In this document: positions 7,671-11,794 of the stretch, in pieces
How positions within the stretch are numbered: position 1 is the stretch's first letter
Layout of the letters: every line of letters starts with the position of its first letter
Source of the DNA: JBFHER01 sp041584055
Lineage (GTDB): Bacteria; Bacteroidota; Bacteroidia; Bacteroidales; UBA5342
Length of the DNA stretch: 11,794 nucleotides
Reading direction: 5' to 3'
Assembly: GCA_041584055.1 (NCBI GenBank)
Contig: JBFHER010000109.1
Span: 1 to 11,794 of the forward strand
Notes under the pieces: model-generated
Database searches by the model: none
What the model was told of the DNA's origin: nothing
Seen by the model: only the letters and a program-made list of their open reading frames with translations
Translations under genes and position numbers: made by a program

Positions 7671-9407
7671 TTACTTAAGACCATCAATCCATTCAACAAC
7701 GGCTTCCCTTACAGGATTCTTAAGTTCAAGCTTATATTTTTTATTTAAATCACACAATTCCTGATGCAATTTATTTGGATTCACATCCTTCAGACTGTTC
7801 ACGGTCAGATAGCCGGCTTTATGTAATACGGGAACCCAGGCCGGATCCACGCCCTTTTCTGCGAATACACTTGCTGCATCTTTTTTCTGAACAGGCTCCG
7901 GCTTCATCTGTGGGAACAACAGCACTTCCTGAATGGCTGTTTTATTTGTTAAAAACATGACGAGGCGGTCAATTCCGATACCCATGCCCGAGGTTGGTGG
8001 CATGCCATATTCAAGGGCTCTCACAAAATCACGGTCAATGTACATGGCTTCATCATCTCCTTTCTCGGACAATTTCAACTGTTCCTCAAAACGCTCTTTC
8101 TGATCGATAGGATCATTTAATTCTGAATAGGCATTGGCCAGTTCCTTACCGTTCACCATCAACTCAAAGCGTTCGGTTAAATCCGGATTTTCCCTGTGTT
8201 TTTTACACAATGGAGACATTTCAACCGGATAATCAATGATAAAGGTTGGCTGAATGTAGGTGTGCTCGCAGGTTTCGCCAAAGATTTCATCAATCAACTT
8301 CCCTTTCCCCATAGACGCATCCACTTCAACATCAAGTGCAGCACAAACCTCTCTCAATTGCACTTCGTTCATGCCATTGATATCATAACCTGTATGCTCT
8401 TTGATGGCATCAATCATGGTGATTCGCTTAAATGGACGCTTAAAATCGATGATCTTTCCATCCAGTTCCACTTGCGTTTTACCATGAAGATCAAGCGCAA
8501 TTTTCTCAATCATTTCCTCCGTAAAATCCATCATCCAATTGTAATCCTTGTAAGCCACATAGATTTCCATGGCTGTGAATTCAGGGTTATGGGTTCTGTC
8601 CATTCCTTCGTTGCGGAAATTTCTTGAGAATTCATAAACCCCGTCAAACCCGCCAACAATGAGTCGTTTGAGATAAAGCTCATTGGCAATTCGCATGTAC
8701 AAAGGAATATCCAATGCATTGTGATGTGTCACAAATGGCCGCGCCGATGCACCACCCGGAATTGGCTGCAACACAGGCGTATCTACCTCCAGGTAGCCCC
8801 TCTCATTAAAGAAATGACGCATTGAATTGATGATTTTTGTTCGCTGAACAAATGTTTCACGCACTTCAGGGTTCACCACAAGATCCACATAACGTTGACG
8901 ATAGCGCATCTCCGGATCAGAAAAGGCATCATAGGTTTGACCATCCTTAACTTTTACAACGGGCAAGGGTCTTAACGATTTAGACAAAACGGTTAATTCA
9001 TTCACATGCACCGTAACCTCACCCATCTGTGTTCTGAACACCGTTCCTTTGATTCCAATAAAGTCACCGATGTCGAGTAACTTTTTGAAGACCGTATTAT
9101 AAAGTGTTTTATCCTCATCAGGACAAATTTCATCTCTTGAGATATACAATTGGATTCTGGATGATGCATCCATTAGTTCTGCAAATGAAGCTTTCCCCAT
9201 GATCCGACGGTTCATGATCCGTCCGGCAATTGTTACTTCTCCAAAATCTTCTTCATCTTTAAACCCGTTCAGAATATTTTGTGCACGATGGCTGACAGGA
9301 TACATTTGAGCAGGATAGGGCTCAATGCCTAATTTCCGCAACTCGTCAAGACTGTTTCTTCTTATAATTTCCTGTTCGCTAAGCTCTAATAACTGATAGT
9401 TTGCCAT
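7671..9407 (-). CDS. lysS: lysyl-tRNA synthetase, class II, with C-terminal extension
   Basis: This enzyme charges tRNA-Lys with lysine using ATP. An OB-fold anticodon-binding domain (about 55-145; VTIAGRIMNRRIMGKASF) precedes the class II catalytic core. Motif 2 is FRNEGMDRTHNPEF (264-277), the lysine pocket region is GKELANAYSELNDP (420-433), and motif 3 is GMGIGIDRLVMFL (474-486). The E. coli-type core would end near LLFPQMKPE (496-504). About 70 further residues follow (505-578, with DPAWVPVLHKAGYLTV and NKKYKLEL), predicted to be small helices of helix-hairpin-helix character. I recall a very similar tail in Bacteroides LysRS, so it is probably a conserved lineage extension, possibly for tRNA binding (inference). 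ATG 9407 follows a purine-rich stretch (GAGGAAATAAA) and leads into MANYQLLELSEQEIIRR. The gene is first in an operon with gpsA. Confidence 0.97.
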   Translation of the reverse strand: MANYQLLELSEQEIIRRNSLDELRKLGIEPYPAQMYPVSHRAQNILNGFKDEEDFGEVTIAGRIMNRRIMGKASFAELMDASSRIQLYISRDEICPDEDKTLYNTVFKKLLDIGDFIGIKGTVFRTQMGEVTVHVNELTVLSKSLRPLPVVKVKDGQTYDAFSDPEMRYRQRYVDLVVNPEVRETFVQRTKIINSMRHFFNERGYLEVDTPVLQPIPGGASARPFVTHHNALDIPLYMRIANELYLKRLIVGGFDGVYEFSRNFRNEGMDRTHNPEFTAMEIYVAYKDYNWMMDFTEEMIEKIALDLHGKTQVELDGKIIDFKRPFKRITMIDAIKEHTGYDINGMNEVQLREVCAALDVEVDASMGKGKLIDEIFGETCEHTYIQPTFIIDYPVEMSPLCKKHRENPDLTERFELMVNGKELANAYSELNDPIDQKERFEEQLKLSEKGDDEAMYIDRDFVRALEYGMPPTSGMGIGIDRLVMFLTNKTAIQEVLLFPQMKPEPVQKKDAASVFAEKGVDPAWVPVLHKAGYLTVNSLKDVNPNKLHQELCDLNKKYKLELKNPVREAVVEWIDGLK

Positions 9408-9433
9408 TTTATTTCCTCGTTTTCAAAGTGCTG

Positions 9434-9465
9434 CAAAGATAGCACAACCCAGTTGAATGAGGAAA
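9434..9465 (-). promoter_or_regulatory. promoter of the lysS-gpsA operon
   Basis: The minus strand has TATCTTTG (9441-9434), an exact TAnnTTTG -7 element, with TTTC (9465-9462) 20 nt upstream as a 3-of-4 match to the -33 TTTG. The -7 element lies inside a 5-bp inverted repeat (GTGCT 9428-9432, AGCAC 9441-9445). Transcription would start near 9427, giving a leader of about 20 nt. Confidence 0.6.
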
Positions 9466-9478
9466 TTTTAATATCCAT

Positions 9479-9510
9479 AAAAAAAAGGACCTTTACAGTC
9501 CTTTTTTTTT
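9479..9510 (-). terminator. intrinsic terminator after the FISUMP gene
   Basis: GGAC (9487-9490) and GTCC (9498-9501) form a stem that is extended by eight A:T pairs from the flanking A and T runs, with a 7-nt loop. On the minus strand it is followed by a T run. It lies about 50 nt after the FISUMP stop codon and just upstream of the lysS promoter, so it insulates the two operons. The symmetric A and T runs would let it work in both directions. Confidence 0.85.
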
Positions 9511-9558
9511 ACTTTCCTTCCCTTCGAATCTCACCCCTCTTTATTCATAGAAAACCCA

Positions 9559-10629
9559 TTAATCTTTAATGCACCTTACGGATAAACCTGTGTCTTTTTT
9601 CATATTCACTTTAATCACAATGTTATGTTCTGCTGAGAACTGGTATGCCACTGCATAGTTGGCGTTACCTGCGCAAGTTTCCCCGCTCCACACATAAGCC
9701 CTGCTACCCAGGTTACTGCTTACGCCATTGCTCGTGATGCCTCCCGCAGGTAATATGCCGGTTTCGGCTTCATCTGTTACGCCTTCTGAAGCATTCCAGT
9801 GATCTGTTCCGGCTTCCTTCATCTTGCCTGCAGCAAACGCCTCACCACCATATTTTGCGATTAACACCTGCCATTCTTCGCAGCTTGGCATATGATATCC
9901 TTCAGGACAGATGCTTTTCCCTTCTGCAGAAATTGCTTCATAGGTATAAAGTTTTCCATATTCCTCAGAAATTGATGGATCGCCATTGTAATCAAATACC
10001 CCGGTTATGGCAGATGAATCGGTGTACACTTCGGCTTTAAGGTTGTCTCCCATCCAGGTCTCTCCATCCTCAGTCTCTACATATTTATAGATTTGCTGAT
10101 CCCGTTCGTCGATAAAAGTGCCACTACCCATCATCACCATGCCAGATGATTTGAGTTGTGTCCTCAGATCTTTTACATCTTTTTTCAAGGTCTCAATTTC
10201 TTCAACATCTATACCTGCTACATTTTCTGCTGTTTGTGCATACATTGCGTAAGGCACACTCAAGAGCTGGCTTGTTGCTATTTCTTCAAATGCCTGTCCA
10301 CCTTCCACATCCAGACTTACCTTTACGAAGTAAGAACCCAAAGACCAGTCAATTTCAGAAAAACTACCTAAAGTAGCCGATCCTGTACCGATCGTCAGAT
10401 TTATTAATCCATAACTGTTCGTTGTTGGGAAAAACTCCTCTGTGTATAACATACTTCCATCAACACTTCCACCGAGGATTCCGATTTCGATTCCTACCTG
10501 TTGATTAGAGATGATTTCACCTTGTGCATCTCTGGCAACTGCCTGATAACTAAAACCTGGAACGGATTGAGCGATCATGAGGGATGTGAACAACCCTGCA
10601 GTAATAATGGTTAATAAAAACTTTTTCAT
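9559..10629 (-). CDS. exported FISUMP-domain protein (Fibrobacter succinogenes major paralogous domain)
   Basis: The product has 356 residues. The signal peptide is MKKFLLTIITAGLFTSLMIA|QS, with no lipobox cysteine. An N-terminal beta-rich module (about 24-131; GFSYQAVARDAQGEII, then GLINLTIGTG, FSEIDWSLGSYFVKV and QLLSVPYAMYA) is common in Bacteroidota surface proteins, where it often precedes fibre or collagen-like parts. A short predicted coiled coil (about 142-161, VEEIETLKKDVKDLRTQLK) may trimerise it. The FISUMP domain occupies about 166-356: ETWMGDNL, GKLYTYEAI, CPEGYHMPSCEEW, and the canonical ending GLSVRCIKD. Four cysteines (241, 250, 319, 353) could form disulfides. The FISUMP function is not established. 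The protein has no T9SS sorting domain of its own. It starts 24 bp after the small T9SS cargo gene and ends before a strong terminator, so the two form an operon. Confidence 0.88.
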   Translation of the reverse strand: MKKFLLTIITAGLFTSLMIAQSVPGFSYQAVARDAQGEIISNQQVGIEIGILGGSVDGSMLYTEEFFPTTNSYGLINLTIGTGSATLGSFSEIDWSLGSYFVKVSLDVEGGQAFEEIATSQLLSVPYAMYAQTAENVAGIDVEEIETLKKDVKDLRTQLKSSGMVMMGSGTFIDERDQQIYKYVETEDGETWMGDNLKAEVYTDSSAITGVFDYNGDPSISEEYGKLYTYEAISAEGKSICPEGYHMPSCEEWQVLIAKYGGEAFAAGKMKEAGTDHWNASEGVTDEAETGILPAGGITSNGVSSNLGSRAYVWSGETCAGNANYAVAYQFSAEHNIVIKVNMKKDTGLSVRCIKD

Positions 10630-10653
10630 ATTACCCGACTTTTAAGTTTTAAC

Positions 10654-11127
10654 TTAGTTTTTTACAATTCGCTTAACTTCTGAAAACTGCCCCATACCAT
10701 CCTCTACTTTAACCAGATAAACTCCAGCAACCAGATTGGATATGTCAATACGAGCATTTTGATTTAGTAAATTTTCAGTATTAACAATGGATGAAGACAT
10801 GTCAAATATTGTGACTTTACCACTACCGGAGAATGACTCGTTTAACCGCACATTTACAAAGTCAGTCGCCGGATTTGGGAAAATATTTAATTGTAGATCA
10901 TTATTGATTGTTTCGATTTCTGTTGCCATGGTCAATTTTTTAGATTTTGAATAAACAACCAGGGGAGAAATGGGAGCTGCCTCTTCAACAACGATTCCCC
11001 CTATAACATAACACAATGAAGCTTTACCACTCACTCCTACTGAACCTGCAGCAACAAACATTTCCTGTGCCTGAAGTGTCACTGTTGAAATGATAAAGAT
11101 TGCGATGATACTTATTAGTGCTTTCAT
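10654..11127 (-). CDS. very small secreted protein with T9SS type A sorting domain
   Basis: The product has 157 residues. The signal peptide is MKALISIIAIFIISTVTLQA|QE. A T9SS type A sorting domain fills about 78-157 (LNIFPNPATDFVNVRL, VTIFDMSSSIV, ISNLVAGVYLVKVEDG, ending VKRIVKN). Only about 55 residues remain as cargo after the signal is removed. These residues (VAAGSVGVSGKASLCYVIGG and on) resemble the start of a repeat seen in other small Bacteroidota T9SS proteins, where a glycine-rich segment precedes YSIGQVV. Function is unknown. The gene is first in an operon with the FISUMP gene and has the best promoter in the window. Because CTDs are normally cleaved by PorU, the released or lipid-anchored product would be a peptide of only about 5-6 kDa (inference). 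Confidence 0.85.
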   Translation of the reverse strand: MKALISIIAIFIISTVTLQAQEMFVAAGSVGVSGKASLCYVIGGIVVEEAAPISPLVVYSKSKKLTMATEIETINNDLQLNIFPNPATDFVNVRLNESFSGSGKVTIFDMSSSIVNTENLLNQNARIDISNLVAGVYLVKVEDGMGQFSEVKRIVKN

Positions 11128-11151
11128 AATGTTTTATTTTTAATCTCACTT

Positions 11152-11182
11152 CAAATATAAAACAAAAAATGAAAGCAGCAAA
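11152..11182 (-). promoter_or_regulatory. near-perfect Bacteroidota promoter of the small T9SS cargo-FISUMP operon
   Basis: The minus strand shows TTTG (11182-11179), a 19-nt spacer, and TATATTTG (11159-11152), both exact matches to the -33 and -7 consensus of the Bacteroidota primary sigma factor. Transcription would begin near 11145, leaving a leader of about 18 nt before ATG 11127. Strong constitutive expression is inferred. Confidence 0.8.
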
Positions 11183-11490
11183 GTTTTATAAACTTTATAT
11201 TAATCTTTATTTAACTTTAGATCCTATTTAAAAGGAAAACAAGCACAAAACGGTTAACTTTAAACGATACATCCCTCCCAAAAAAAAGCACACAAAAAGT
11301 ATTTATATATCTCATCTACTGTATTTTAATACACTGGCAACTTAATTTTACATTATAATTACACACGAATATTCACATTATTGTATTAACAACGAAATAT
11401 ATGTTTATTTATAAACGTTCCACATATAACACATTTTTAACATACAAATTGGCATTTTTAAACTTTAGGTTAATTTTTAACACAGGAAAA
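11183..11490. other. AT-rich gene-free spacer
   Basis: These 308 bases are strongly AT-rich and lie between the promoter of the small cargo operon and the citrate synthase terminator. I see no reading frame of note, no tRNA and no stable hairpin. Short variants of the string TTAACTTTA recur (around 11211-11219 and 11253-11262, with a related AAACTTTAGG near 11460-11469). Confidence 0.55.
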
Positions 11491-11525
11491 CAAAAAGAGG
11501 GATACCCTTTAATGAGTACCCCTCT
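11491..11525 (-). terminator. gltA: intrinsic terminator of the citrate synthase gene
   Basis: On the minus strand AGAGGGGTAC (11525-11516) pairs with GTATCCCTCT (11505-11496) in a 10-bp stem with one G-U pair and a 10-nt loop, followed at once by a short T run (11495-11492). It lies about 85 nt after the citrate synthase stop codon. Confidence 0.8.
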
Positions 11526-11610
11526 GTATTTGAGAGACTTAACTTATATTTTCATGTCTTAATCAATCAAAGCACACGCTTCGTCTTTAAGAACTTTACC
11601 TTTCAATCAA

Positions 11611-11794
11611 TTATTCTTTCATCCCCACCTGATCCATGAACCACCAAAGAGGCTGAGACTTTGGACGTTCAATACCCAGGCCATACAATCTATCCCAAAC
11701 AAGTGATGACAGCACGCCTAAAGCTCTAGATACACCAAACAAAACAGTATAAATAGGCTGTTCATGAATACCGAAGCTTGTTAACAAACTACCA
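11611..11794 (-). CDS. gltA: citrate synthase, eukaryotic-type (C-terminal 60 residues only)
   Basis: Citrate synthase condenses acetyl-CoA and oxaloacetate into citrate, the entry step of the TCA cycle. The frame runs from the right edge to TAA at 11613-11611. The 60 visible residues include YTVLFGVSRALGVLSSLVWD and then GIERPKS, the hallmark C-terminus of the eukaryotic-like dimeric citrate synthase family (the FGVSRALG helix carries a substrate-binding arginine). After RPKS there is a tail of 14 residues (QPLWWFMDQVGMKE). The N-terminal bulk, including the catalytic His and Asp, is beyond the window. Eukaryotic-type citrate synthases are known in some Bacteroidota. Confidence 0.92.
   Translation of the reverse strand, partial: GSLLTSFGIHEQPIYTVLFGVSRALGVLSSLVWDRLYGLGIERPKSQPLWWFMDQVGMKE

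Noticed and set aside
8196..8627. 143-codon plus-strand reading frame
   Set aside because: Fully antisense to lysS, a certain gene; no domain recognised.
10156..10376. Two overlapping plus-strand reading frames of about 71 codons
   Set aside because: Antisense to the N-terminal part of the FISUMP gene; no recognisable content.
1..11794. New defence system, CRISPR array, prophage, insertion sequence or toxin-antitoxin pair
   Set aside because: No transposase, integrase, repeat array, nuclease/helicase cassette or small paired genes are visible; the genes are housekeeping or envelope proteins.

Overview
The window reads as an ordinary stretch of a Bacteroidota (class Bacteroidia) chromosome. 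The evidence is: two genes ending in type IX secretion (T9SS) type A sorting domains and one ending in a type B domain; a Bacteroidota putative porin; a FISUMP (Fibrobacter succinogenes major paralogous) domain protein; Bacteroidota-type promoters (TTTG-N19-TAnnTTTG) instead of E. coli-type boxes; and exported proteins whose predicted mature N-terminus is glutamine. The lysyl-tRNA synthetase carries a C-terminal extension that I recall from Bacteroides-type enzymes, and lysS is followed directly by gpsA. That points towards Bacteroidales/Marinilabiliales-like organisms rather than Flavobacteria, but this is from memory and was not searched.

Layout, left to right. Positions 1-1537 (minus) hold the N-terminal 512 residues of an outer-membrane putative porin that runs off the left edge. 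A 197-bp divergent spacer separates it from a secreted protein with a PKD-like domain and a T9SS type B sorting domain (plus, 1756-3108). This converges on a 795-residue secreted VIT/vWA-like protein with a T9SS type A sorting domain (minus, 3147-5534). A gene-free, G-poor spacer of about 530 bp follows, then an exported thiol glutathione peroxidase (plus, 6062-6601). It converges on the housekeeping pair lysS-gpsA (minus, 9407 to 6666). Behind a strong intrinsic terminator lies a second minus-strand pair: a very small T9SS cargo protein (10654-11127) and a FISUMP-domain exported protein (9559-10629), driven by a near-perfect Bacteroidota promoter. An AT-rich gap of about 480 bp and a good terminator separate this from the C-terminal 60 residues of a eukaryotic-type citrate synthase (minus, 11611-11794), cut by the right edge.

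The genes fall into two groups. Housekeeping genes are lysS, gpsA (phospholipid precursor synthesis) and citrate synthase. Envelope or secreted genes are the porin, three T9SS cargos, the FISUMP protein and the exported peroxidase. I see no mobile element, CRISPR array, RNA gene, toxin-antitoxin pair or defence cassette, and no convincing new multi-gene system. The points most worth a second look are a terminator embedded in the 3' coding end of the opposing gene, a VIT/vWA protein with a degraded metal site and a duplicated tyrosine-glycine motif, a tiny T9SS cargo paired with a FISUMP protein that has no sorting domain, and a near-uniform glutamine at mature N-termini with one exception.
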